Source: a virus. From it: a stretch of 21,532 bases of DNA. This document shows, piece by piece, positions 4,092 to 12,900 of the stretch (position 1 is its first letter; each line of letters starts with the position of its first letter). Location of the stretch: positions 1 through 21,532 of IMG/VR virus record IMGVR_UViG_3300026118_000044; one strand, given 5' to 3'. Made by a program: the position numbers and the translations under genes. The notes beneath the pieces were generated by a model, which saw only the letters and a list, made by a program, of their open reading frames with translations, made no database searches and was not told where the DNA came from.

Positions 4092-6329
4092 TCAGAAGCA
4101 CTTCCATGCGCCGTTTTGGCGGAATGCTGTGGTGCCAGTACCACCTCCGGCACAGGTGGCTGGAGTACCATCAGCAACGAAAATGCTACTTGCATTCGCA
4201 GCGGCGGGCAGCGTGGCGACGGTGAAGAACATCCCCACGTTACCAGAGTAGGTCTGCGTGCCGGTGATGGAGCCGAAGCTATTGGTGCCTCCAGTAACAG
4301 TGTTGTTGGAAACGATTAAAGCTCCTGAGAAGAAGTTCACGCCAAAGTTTATCGCTGAGGTGGTGCCGACGATGGTGTTGCCAACAAGCTCGAGGTAGTT
4401 AAATCGATTGGTGGTGCTCGAAACGCCCAAGACAGTTGTGTCGAAGGCGTCGAAGTAGTTGCCACGAATGATAACCCGTTCGGTGTTGGTAGTGCCAACG
4501 CCAGCACGACTGTTATAGCATTGCGAAGTGCCGGCGGTTGAAATGCAAGAGTTGCCAGTTACAAAAATGGAGCCAGCAAGTTGGGAACCAACACCAATTC
4601 CAAGCTGGTTTTGCGTAAGGATGTTGTTAGCTACGGTGATGCCTGCTGCACCATTGATAGCTATGCCACCACGAATGAGCAAGGAGTCGAGGAAGGTCTG
4701 TCCGGTGATTGTATTTTCGGCAAGCAATAAGCCATATGTAGTGCCAGCACCGACCACATAAATCCCAGCACCAATTGGTGTGGAGATATAGTTACGTGCA
4801 ACGATACCATCGCCGGGCGGATTGCCATCGGAGTTGAGGTCGTACACGGCAATGCCATAGGCATTCGTTGACGCGAGGGTGTTGGTGCAATGGGAGCTTA
4901 GATTCCCTGCGCCGGGGTTGAGGAATTGATTATCAGTGATGCGGTACTTTTGAAAATTGGAAAAGAGGATGATTCCGAAGCAAACCCCGTCGGCCTCGAC
5001 CTTGGAGTTCTGGAACTTGAAGTTTTCCCAACGCGATCCACCGGTGCCGGTGAATAAGGCAATGGCGTAGTTCGTGTTATTGGGCAGCGTAGGATCGGTG
5101 GGGATATCTGCGGTGACAGAAGCGATCCAAATGTTGTCGAATGTAACGTTGTTGACGACATGTGCTGCGCCGGATTGGTTGCTTACAATCCAATAGCTAG
5201 AGTTGAAATTGCTAAGCTTGAGATTCCGCAGGGTTAGATTGTTTTGGGCAGAGCTTGTGGTGATTGAAATCGCGCCGATGTTGGATGCGGTCCACGAAGT
5301 ATAGGTGCGATTGCCAAGGAGCCAAAGGTCGCGGATAGTGAGGTTGCTGACATTATCAATATTGATGATCCAATCAGCGCCGGTCTGCTTGATGATGGAG
5401 AGATTGCGGTCAACACCAGTAATGGTGATTCCGCTAGCAGGCATGTTCAAATGCGCGGTGATTACGCAGGTGCTCGCAGGGATCAATAGGGTCTTACCTG
5501 CGGAGGCGGTTACGGCAGCTTGTAGAGCAGTCGTGTCATTGGTAACGCCATCGCACACGGCGCCGTAATCTCTCGGCAGGACATACGGCGCCGCCGGCGG
5601 GGTAGGTGTGCTGATAATGATCGGATTCGTTCCGGTGAAAACGATGCCCGAACCGGCCTGAATGTTGTTGGTGATCGTGGTCGGATTGACGCCGGTGAAG
5701 CTGATGCCGTTGCCCGCCGCGAAGGTAGAGCTCGGCACCGAGACGCACGGGACTAGGTTTCCGCCACTGTCGAAACACGCACCTTGATTGGCCCGTGAGG
5801 CCAGCACCGGCAGCAGCGCCAGCGTCTCGCCTGGCGGCGTGCGCACCGAGCGCCCGGTGACGTCGTTTATCTTGTCCCATACCTCGCGGCTCTGCGCGGT
5901 CAGGTCGGATAGCACCACATTGAAACTGCGGGTCGGAACGCCGGTGCCCTCATTGAATTGCGAGGTGCGGCGCGGGCGGCGGGCGCCGACGATCTGCACG
6001 GTACCGGTCTGGGCCGTGGCGAAGGTCAGCACCGCATCGGTGATCGGCCGCGGAATGGTCGCCAGCGCCCCGGTCGGCGAGGTGATCGTCCAGCCGCTGG
6101 GCTGCCGCGCGCCGTTGACGAAAACCTCAACCCAATTCGTATAGTCCGTCGAATCGCCATAGAGCTGAAAGCCGACCGCGCAGGCGCAGGTCGAGGCGCT
6201 GATGACGTAGCTTGTCCGCCTTTCGGTGTCCGGCAACGCTGGGACAGGCGGCGGGACTTGCGCGCAGGCCGGAGCTAATCCGGCGAACAGGGCGGCGGCG
6301 AGGATGGCAGATCGGATTGAGTTTCGCAT
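4092..6329 (-). CDS. Beta-helix tailspike protein with Sec signal peptide
   Basis: A 745-residue receptor-binding tailspike. Residues 1-23 are a textbook Sec signal peptide (Arg2 and Arg6, hydrophobic core, cleavage ACA|Q). Residues about 34-180 are a T7-fibre-like N-terminal anchor: YTNWVEVFVNGARQPSGW, RRTSQFNEGTGVPTRSFN, REVWDKINDV, RTPPGETLALLPVLASRA. After a Gly/Asn/Thr-rich linker, LPRDYGAVCDGVTNDTTALQ (from about 251) opens a pectate-lyase-like right-handed beta helix rich in Asn, Thr and Ile repeats, likely binding or cleaving surface polysaccharide. The mature part has 12 Cys, far more than the neighbouring virion proteins. The ATG at 6329 is chosen over an upstream in-frame TTG because it gives a normal signal peptide; no good ribosome binding site is seen. 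GC falls from about 68% in the anchor to about 47% in the helix, suggesting a domain swap. Confidence 0.8.
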   Translation of the reverse strand: MRNSIRSAILAAALFAGLAPACAQVPPPVPALPDTERRTSYVISASTCACAVGFQLYGDSTDYTNWVEVFVNGARQPSGWTITSPTGALATIPRPITDAVLTFATAQTGTVQIVGARRPRRTSQFNEGTGVPTRSFNVVLSDLTAQSREVWDKINDVTGRSVRTPPGETLALLPVLASRANQGACFDSGGNLVPCVSVPSSTFAAGNGISFTGVNPTTITNNIQAGSGIVFTGTNPIIISTPTPPAAPYVLPRDYGAVCDGVTNDTTALQAAVTASAGKTLLIPASTCVITAHLNMPASGITITGVDRNLSIIKQTGADWIINIDNVSNLTIRDLWLLGNRTYTSWTASNIGAISITTSSAQNNLTLRNLKLSNFNSSYWIVSNQSGAAHVVNNVTFDNIWIASVTADIPTDPTLPNNTNYAIALFTGTGGSRWENFKFQNSKVEADGVCFGIILFSNFQKYRITDNQFLNPGAGNLSSHCTNTLASTNAYGIAVYDLNSDGNPPGDGIVARNYISTPIGAGIYVVGAGTTYGLLLAENTITGQTFLDSLLIRGGIAINGAAGITVANNILTQNQLGIGVGSQLAGSIFVTGNSCISTAGTSQCYNSRAGVGTTNTERVIIRGNYFDAFDTTVLGVSSTTNRFNYLELVGNTIVGTTSAINFGVNFFSGALIVSNNTVTGGTNSFGSITGTQTYSGNVGMFFTVATLPAAANASSIFVADGTPATCAGGGTGTTAFRQNGAWKCF

Positions 6330-6360
6330 GCACGGCAAGGTGCCGTCACGGTCAAAACGG

Positions 6361-6370
6361 GCAACGTACC
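6361..6370 (-). promoter_or_regulatory. Repeated intergenic element GGTACGTTGC, copy 2 (tailspike module)
   Basis: Second same-strand copy of the 10-mer, 3 bases after the gp16-like stop codon and about 31 bases before the tailspike ATG at 6329. The gap between these genes is only 43 bases, so the element fills a quarter of it. A 5-bp hairpin (ACGGC/GCCGT, 6332-6346) lies between element and start codon. A role as promoter or activator site is inferred from repetition and position. Confidence 0.4.
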
Positions 6371-6372
6371 GC

Positions 6373-9300
6373 CTACGGTTTGGCCTTCATCGGGATGCCG
6401 AGCGCGTGGTTGGCGCCCTGCTCCACCTTGTCGAAAAGCTGCGGGATGAACGGGAAATTCGCGCCCAACGTCATCATCCGCAACGCATGGGTATCGCTCT
6501 CGCCCCACTCCGACGGATGCGTGGCACCGCGGGTGACCTGCATCATGTTCTTGAGCTTCCCGTAGGTCGGACCGAGGAACATGCTGGCGGCGTCCTGGCT
6601 GACGAATTTGGACAGCGGCTTGTCGGCGCCGATCGCGCGGTAGATGTCCGCCTTTCCGCCCGTCGCTTTCGATACTATCGAATTGGAATCCTCGATCGCG
6701 GCCAGGATGCCGCTGCGCGATACGCCTTCCTTGACCCAATCCTGCACGCGGTCGGAGGTCGGGCGGCCGGACGACAGGCTGTTGATGCGGTAGGACAGCA
6801 TGCCCATGCCGACCGCCGTGATCATCCCGGCCATGGTGCCGGCGTCGTGGCGCTGCAGGTTCGCTATCAGGATCCGCTGCGTCGCCGAGACCGTAAATTT
6901 CTTGTACTGCACCAGCACGTTGTAGCCGGGCTTTGACATGAATTTGGGAACTTCGCCGTATCCGGGCTGCACCACGGCAATATCGACGTCGCGGCCAACC
7001 GCCCCCCGGAAAACCTTGGCCGCGGTCTGGTCGGTCCACTTGTCCATGTTCGGCAGGATGATGCCCTTGACCCGCTCGCCGCCGTTGTTCGACCACTGCT
7101 CCCAGATGCGGGCGGCCTGCGCCTCGGTGATGTTGCCCTCGGCCAGGCGCTGGATCTGCTTCGCGGTCGCCTTGCCGCCCGCCACCGCCTCGGCCGCGCG
7201 CAGGATGTTGCTCGCCACAGCGTTCGTGGCCATCCGCTTCTGGATATCGGTCAGCGGCGCCAGCAGGTTCGCGATGAAGGCCTTGTCGCTCGCCCATGTC
7301 AGCGCCCTCTCGAATTTGGAATTCGGCCGGTAGTGCTCGGCGATGTCGGACAGGGCATGGTTGCGCGAGGCCGAATGCATCTCGATCCCGATGCCGAACG
7401 CCTTCCATTCGTCGCCCGCGGCCTTCACCGCCGCCCAGGCTTCCTTGTCCATCATCGAACTGGCGAACGGTACCCATGCATCCTTGAAGGCGCTCTCGAT
7501 GCCGTGGCGGAACACGACGCCGGCGAAGTCCGGCAGGGACGATACCGCCATGCCGTGGCTGGAGATGATGTTGTTGACCTTGAGCGCGTTCTGCGAGAAC
7601 CGGGCCAGCCCCTGCATCGTCGGGTCATAGCCGAACGTGCCCCGGTTGCGGTCGCGCATCGCGGCGACGTTCTTGAAGTCGGAATCCATCTGGTCTTTGA
7701 GCTTGTTCTGCGCGGCCTCGGTCTTGGCACTGGCGCGCGCCGCGGCATAGTCGCTTTCGATCTCCTTGAACACGCTGGTCATGTTCGGATCGCCGCCGAA
7801 CCGCTCGGCCAGCAGCGCGTCGGGCAGCACCGAATGGGTGTAGGATTTCAGCGCCTCGCTCGCGTTCCGGCGCAACCACGGCTTGGCCATCTCATAGGGA
7901 ATGTCGATCTCGCGATGCGCCCCGTGGCCGCGGAGCTCGGGCGCCGTCCCGGGGATCGCCTGGCCGCTGCTCGACGCGTCGTAAGGCAGCCGCCCCTCCG
8001 GCGTGCCGAGGACGCGGCTGGCGATCTCCTCGGCGCGGGCCCTGAGCTCCTGCGGCGACAGATCACGATCGGACTCGATGATGCGCCGCACGGCCTTGTC
8101 CACCGCCTTGTCGGCCGATGCCAGCCGGTCGCCCTTGCTCTTGGACGTCCCGGCAGCCTTTGCGGCGTCCCTGGCCTGCTCGGCTTCCGCGCGCGCCTTC
8201 AGGGCCGCCTTGGCTTCCGCGGCCGACGTGCCTTCCCAATTCGCGATCTCCTCCTCGAGCTTCTTCCGCATCTCGTCGTGCGCGGCGCTGGCGCGGATCA
8301 GATCGTCCTCATGCCCGCCGCGGAACAGGTCATCTTCCTTCATCTTGGCGAGCTTGGCGGTGGAACTGTCGATCGTGGCGCGCGCTTCCTGGAGCTTCTG
8401 CGCGAGGCCCTCGATGCGGGTCTTGGCCTGCGCCTTCATCGTCTGCTCGCTGACCAGGTGATTGGTCCACGTCGCGACGTAATCATTCCAGTTGGCGCTG
8501 ATCTTCTCCTTGTCCCACAGCCGCGGCGCGTAGGTCTCGCCCGGCCGGGTCACGGTTTCCTTGAAGCCCTCGATCGATTTGAGCGCGCGTTCCTTGATCG
8601 GGTCGAGGCCATTCTTCCGGAACCACTGCGCGGTTGCCGCGACCTGCGGGTTCGGGTGGGTGTCGCCGGTCGAGAGCGCGTCATAGACCGCCGCGTTGAA
8701 GTCGTCGAACGACAGCTTCCCCTCGGGCGCCGCCCCGGTCTGGCGCTGCAGGAAGGTTGCGCCGCCCTCGCCCTGGTCGAGATAGCTGCCCCACTGCTTC
8801 ATCATTTCCTGGTCGGCTTGCCAGTGCAGACCCTCGCGGATCTGCTTCAGCTCGCGCTCGACCGTCGGGCCGCCGAACTGTGTCGCGGTCTGGCCTTCCT
8901 TGTTGGCCTTGAGCATGAACGCCGTGTCGGTGAGTTCCGTCACCGCCGCCTTGGCGCGCGGCGAGGCGCTGTTCGTCAGGACGTTGAGGTTCGGGAACGA
9001 CTTCGACATCACCGTGCTGACGCCCGGGACGCTGTCAAGGCCGTAGGGCACCGGCGACAGGTCGCGGGTATCGGACGGAGCCGCGCCGGCCGCCATCGCC
9101 TGACCGGTGCTGCCGCCCGGTGCGGGCTCCTGCGGCAGCCCTGGGACGGCATCGGCGATATTGCCGGCCGGGCCAGTCTGGGCCGGATCGGTCTGCGGCG
9201 CCTTCTCCATCGCACCATTGTGCTCGGACAGCTTCACGCGCGCGCTGTCGAGCGAGCTGACGCCCTTTTCGAGCAGACCCTCGCGGGCCAGCAGCGCATA

Positions 9301-9906
9301 GCCGCCGGCGCCCAGCAGGCCGCTGAGAAGGGTATTGGTGCCGATGTTGATGGCCGACTCCGTCAGCGTCCGCTCGGGCTGGCTGGCCTGCAGCAGGGCC
9401 TCTTGGGCGGTGGACTGCATCGCCGCCACCTTGGCCACCGACAGGCCGACATTCGCCGCCTCGCCGCCGACGGTCGCTGCGCGCGCCAGCCGGAAGGCAT
9501 TGCCGACCGGAAGGAACATGGTGGGGTCGATCATTTGCGTCGCGATCCCGACCGCCACGCCGTTCGCGCCGCCGGCCGCCAGCAGTTCGCGATCCTTCTT
9601 GCCCTGGCCGATCTCGGCCCAGATCGCCAGCGTCTCCGCCGGGGACTGCGAGCCGAGGAACGACTGGCCGTGCATGCGCAGCGCCTCGTCGTCGGGCCAG
9701 TTCTGCTTCAGGTCGTCGATCGGGTTGTAGCCGGGCTGGGGCGTGTAGGTTCCGCGGCTGAGGCGCTGGATGACGGAACCCAGCGCGTTCTCCGTGCGGA
9801 AGGCGGCGCCGAACAGTTCGTCGGCCTCCGGCGCGGTCGGCGTCGGCTTGGGCGTCTGGCCGAGGCCGGGGCTCAGGCCCGGGGCGACGTCGTTGAAGTC
9901 GCTCAT
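6373..9906 (-). CDS. Large internal virion (ejection) protein, gp16-like
   Basis: A 1,177-residue, Cys-free protein, the largest DNA-ejection component by role; such proteins leave the head first and form a conduit across the envelope. N-terminal hydrophobic helices occur around residues 115-170 (GVAVGIATQMIDPTMFLPVG) and 195-205 (SGLLGAGGYALL). A Pro/Gly-rich linker follows, then a charged coiled coil from about 480 to 640. The C-terminal third (about 780-1120) has the recognisable end of such proteins: HGMAVSSLPDFAGVVFRHG, VLVQYKKFTVSATQRI near 1000, a Gly/Met-rich hydrophobic helix, and EGVSRSGILAAIEDSNSI. No transglycosylase domain is seen here, which fits its presence in the neighbouring protein instead. 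T7 gp16 has 1,318 residues. Start coupled by ATGA, without a clear ribosome binding site. Confidence 0.8.
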   Translation of the reverse strand: MSDFNDVAPGLSPGLGQTPKPTPTAPEADELFGAAFRTENALGSVIQRLSRGTYTPQPGYNPIDDLKQNWPDDEALRMHGQSFLGSQSPAETLAIWAEIGQGKKDRELLAAGGANGVAVGIATQMIDPTMFLPVGNAFRLARAATVGGEAANVGLSVAKVAAMQSTAQEALLQASQPERTLTESAINIGTNTLLSGLLGAGGYALLAREGLLEKGVSSLDSARVKLSEHNGAMEKAPQTDPAQTGPAGNIADAVPGLPQEPAPGGSTGQAMAAGAAPSDTRDLSPVPYGLDSVPGVSTVMSKSFPNLNVLTNSASPRAKAAVTELTDTAFMLKANKEGQTATQFGGPTVERELKQIREGLHWQADQEMMKQWGSYLDQGEGGATFLQRQTGAAPEGKLSFDDFNAAVYDALSTGDTHPNPQVAATAQWFRKNGLDPIKERALKSIEGFKETVTRPGETYAPRLWDKEKISANWNDYVATWTNHLVSEQTMKAQAKTRIEGLAQKLQEARATIDSSTAKLAKMKEDDLFRGGHEDDLIRASAAHDEMRKKLEEEIANWEGTSAAEAKAALKARAEAEQARDAAKAAGTSKSKGDRLASADKAVDKAVRRIIESDRDLSPQELRARAEEIASRVLGTPEGRLPYDASSSGQAIPGTAPELRGHGAHREIDIPYEMAKPWLRRNASEALKSYTHSVLPDALLAERFGGDPNMTSVFKEIESDYAAARASAKTEAAQNKLKDQMDSDFKNVAAMRDRNRGTFGYDPTMQGLARFSQNALKVNNIISSHGMAVSSLPDFAGVVFRHGIESAFKDAWVPFASSMMDKEAWAAVKAAGDEWKAFGIGIEMHSASRNHALSDIAEHYRPNSKFERALTWASDKAFIANLLAPLTDIQKRMATNAVASNILRAAEAVAGGKATAKQIQRLAEGNITEAQAARIWEQWSNNGGERVKGIILPNMDKWTDQTAAKVFRGAVGRDVDIAVVQPGYGEVPKFMSKPGYNVLVQYKKFTVSATQRILIANLQRHDAGTMAGMITAVGMGMLSYRINSLSSGRPTSDRVQDWVKEGVSRSGILAAIEDSNSIVSKATGGKADIYRAIGADKPLSKFVSQDAASMFLGPTYGKLKNMMQVTRGATHPSEWGESDTHALRMMTLGANFPFIPQLFDKVEQGANHALGIPMKAKP

Positions 9907-12900
9907 GGCTGCGGCATCGCGTTGTTGAACTGGTTCCTCATCGCGTCCAGCTTGCCGCGCAGGTCGGCCTCATGCTTGGCCAGATACTTGGTCGCGTCGA
10001 AGGTGATCCGGTTCGGCAGCACGTCGATGTCGCCGTTGGCCCGCTTGACCGCCACGTAATAGGACGGCGGCTGGCCATTGGAGACCTCGGATTCGGTGCG
10101 GCCGTCGGCGACCAGGCCGGACACCGACCAGCCCGGGGTCTTCACGCCCATCATGCCGAGCCGCGGCACGTCCACCCCTCCGGGCGGCCCCAGCCGCTCG
10201 GTGATGAAGTCCTTGAGCTGCTCGCCAATCCAGTTCGGCGCGCCCTCGATCGGCTTGTTGTAGTTCTCGGGCGGCAGCCGCATCAACTGGTTGCCGGCCG
10301 CCTGCGACGGTCCCCAGGTCGATTTCAGCCGCTCCACCGCCTTGTCGCTGGCCTTGTCCGCGGGCACGCCCATCGAGCGCAACTGGGCATAGGTCGCCTT
10401 GTAGTCGTTCACCAGCGCCCCGCCCATCAGTGAACCGCCGGGCATATTGGCCGTGTCGGGCACGTCCAGCGGCGCGTTCGGGGTGTTGCCGGTCAGGCCG
10501 CCGAGCAGCCACGAACCGGTTCCCATCTTGTAGGCCATGTCGCCGGTGGTCAGCTTTTCGGTCTCCTTCTCGGCCGCGTCGCGGGCTTCCTTGCGGGCCT
10601 TCGCGGTCGCCGGGTCGTCGGACTGGTTGAGCCGCTTCGCCAGTTCCTCGGGCGGAAACGCGCCCTTCAGCGCCTGCCAGGCCTGCAGCTTGTCGAGTGA
10701 GCCCTTGCCGAGCGCCTGTTCCGCCAGCGCAGCAGAATGCTGCCAGACCTTCTCGGCCACCGCGTTGGCGGTCGACATCTTGACCGGGTCGAGGCTCGAC
10801 TGCATCGAGGTCAGGGTGTCGGTGAAGCCCTTCTGCGCCAGCATGGTCTGCATGTCTTCCGGCTTCAGATTGGTCGCGATCGAGGCCAGCACCTGGGCGC
10901 CGGCCGGGCCTTCCAGCGCGCCCTGCAGTTGCGGCATCTCGTCCTTGGTGATGACCGGCGGGGGCGGCGTATGGTTCATGGCCGCGATGCGCTGCGAGGC
11001 CGCCACGCGCTCGGCCAGCGCCGCCGGGATGCTGTCGGGCCGGCCCGGGTCGATCGGCGCCACCGGTGCGATCCATCCGCGGGTGGCCGCCTCCTGATAG
11101 GGCTTCTCGGCCAGGTTCTTTTCCGACTTCGAATACTGGTCCAGCGCGGACGCCGCCACGTTCATGTGGTGGACGTCCTGCCCGTTGGTGGCGTCGCGAT
11201 AGGCCGCGATCACCCGGTCCCGCTCCGGCTTCTCCATCTGCGCCAGCGCGCCGCCGAGCAATTGACCGTTCATCTTCTCGGCGACCGGGCCGAACTTCTC
11301 GGGGTAGATCAGCGCGGTCTGGTTCACCAGCGCAACGTCATCGGGTCGGGCCAAAAGGCCCTTATCCACAGCCTTTGACACCCCGTCAGCGGCCTGGGTG
11401 GCCGATTGGATGCGCAGGCTCTCATCCGCCGCGATGGTCCGGACATAGGCCGAGCCGAGGAACGGGTTCCGCTGGAGGTCGGCGGCGGTGAAGCCGGGGC
11501 GGCCCGGGGCCGCCGCGGGGGCCATCACGCGCGGGCGAGCCGTCGACGCCTTGAACGAGGCGGTGTCCTGCTCCATGAAACCGTGCATTTTCTGATAGCG
11601 CGCCTCAGCCTCTTCCGGGTTTTTGTAAGCGGGGAACTTGTCCCAACCCTCGGCGCGCACGCGCTCCACCGCCTGATCGACAGAAAGGATTTTGCCATCC
11701 CAAACTGTCGGAATGGCATAGGTCTTGCCGTCGTGATCCACGGTCGCTTGGAACAGCGTCGATCGGCTGCCGTCTGGATTGTCGACGCCGCCGGGGCCCG
11801 TCAGGTTGGTCAGGTGGCGCTGATAGAGCGAACGTTCCTGCGGCGTCAGCTTCATCGCCGCATCGGCATCAGCAAGGCTGGGACGGAAGGCCGGCGCACC
11901 ACCCGCCGGCTGCCGGCCGCCGGGCAGCGACGCCCACTGGCCGGAAAGCTGGCGCGGCACGTCCTCGATCGCTGCCGCGTCGCCGGATTTCAGCGTCGCC
12001 AGCAGGTCGCGACCGGTCTTTGACTTGTATTCGGTCTGCGCCAGGTCCCATGCCGCGGCGTCCTGGTTGGCCGGCGAGAAGTCCTTCAGGCCGAGCTTCT
12101 TGGCCTGCTGGTCCCAGGTCGAGCCGAGGAACTGATACAGGCCGGCCGCGCTGGTCTTCTTGCCGACGTCGGGGCCGGAGGTGATCGGCGCGTAGACGCG
12201 GGGATGGTCGCCATAACCCTGGAACCGGCCGCCGCCATAGAGCATGTCGTAGCTGGTGGCCTCGCCGCTCGCGATCCGGCCCAACAGCGCGCGGCCCTCG
12301 GCCGGGATGGTTTCGTTGGCGATCGGCGTGCGCTTCAGCCCAAGCATCTCGGCCTGGATCGCCTGCGGCAGGGTCTGGATGCCGGTCAGGTTCATCCGCA
12401 CCGTAGTCGCCGCGAGGATGCGGTTGGCGCTCTCGGGATCGCCGCGCTGCTTGGCCTGCTGGATCTCCATGCCGATGATCGGGTCGGTCGGCTTGATGGT
12501 GCCGTTGGCGATGTTAGTCTCGAGCTCGGTCACCACCTTGCGGCCGGCGTCGATCTTCTCCTTGGAGTCCGCGGTCAGATATTGCAGCCGCGCCATGCCG
12601 TGCGAATAGAGTCGGTTGCGATCGGCCTCGGTGATATTCGTGTTCTGCAGGACGTTCTCGCTGAGCGCCTTCTGCGCCTCGGCCTTGCCCTTCTTGGTGA
12701 AGGTGGCATCGATCTCCGAGACGATCGCCTCGCCCTGCAGCAAGCCGCGAAAGCTTTTCTTCTCCAGATCGATCTGCTCGCGCGGCATCTTGAACAGCGG
12801 ATTGGTGCCGAGCGCCTCATAGGAGGCATCGAGCTTTTCCTGTGCCGCCTTGAACTCCGGCGTATAGGTTCCGCCGGGCTGGCGGGCGAGGCCCTGCAGC

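Noticed and set aside
2611-6329. Diversity-generating retroelement (suggested by resemblance of the head genes to Bordetella phage BPP-1)
   Set aside because: No reverse transcriptase, no template/variable repeat pair and no C-type lectin-like fibre end could be seen in the window.
6332-6346. Hairpin ACGGC/GCCGT before the tailspike as a terminator
   Set aside because: Only 5 bp, no T-run after it; it may affect translation of the spike but does not look like a terminator.
6275-7477. 400-residue minus-strand frame within the gp16-like gene
   Set aside because: Same strand but other frame; Arg/Gly/His-rich with no domains, while the main frame carries recognisable ejection-protein motifs.
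7333-10059. 908-residue open frame on the plus strand
   Set aside because: It lies fully antisense to the gp16-like gene, is made mostly of Arg, Gly, Leu, His and Asp, has no recognisable domain, and is the usual shadow of a GC-rich gene with G/C third positions.
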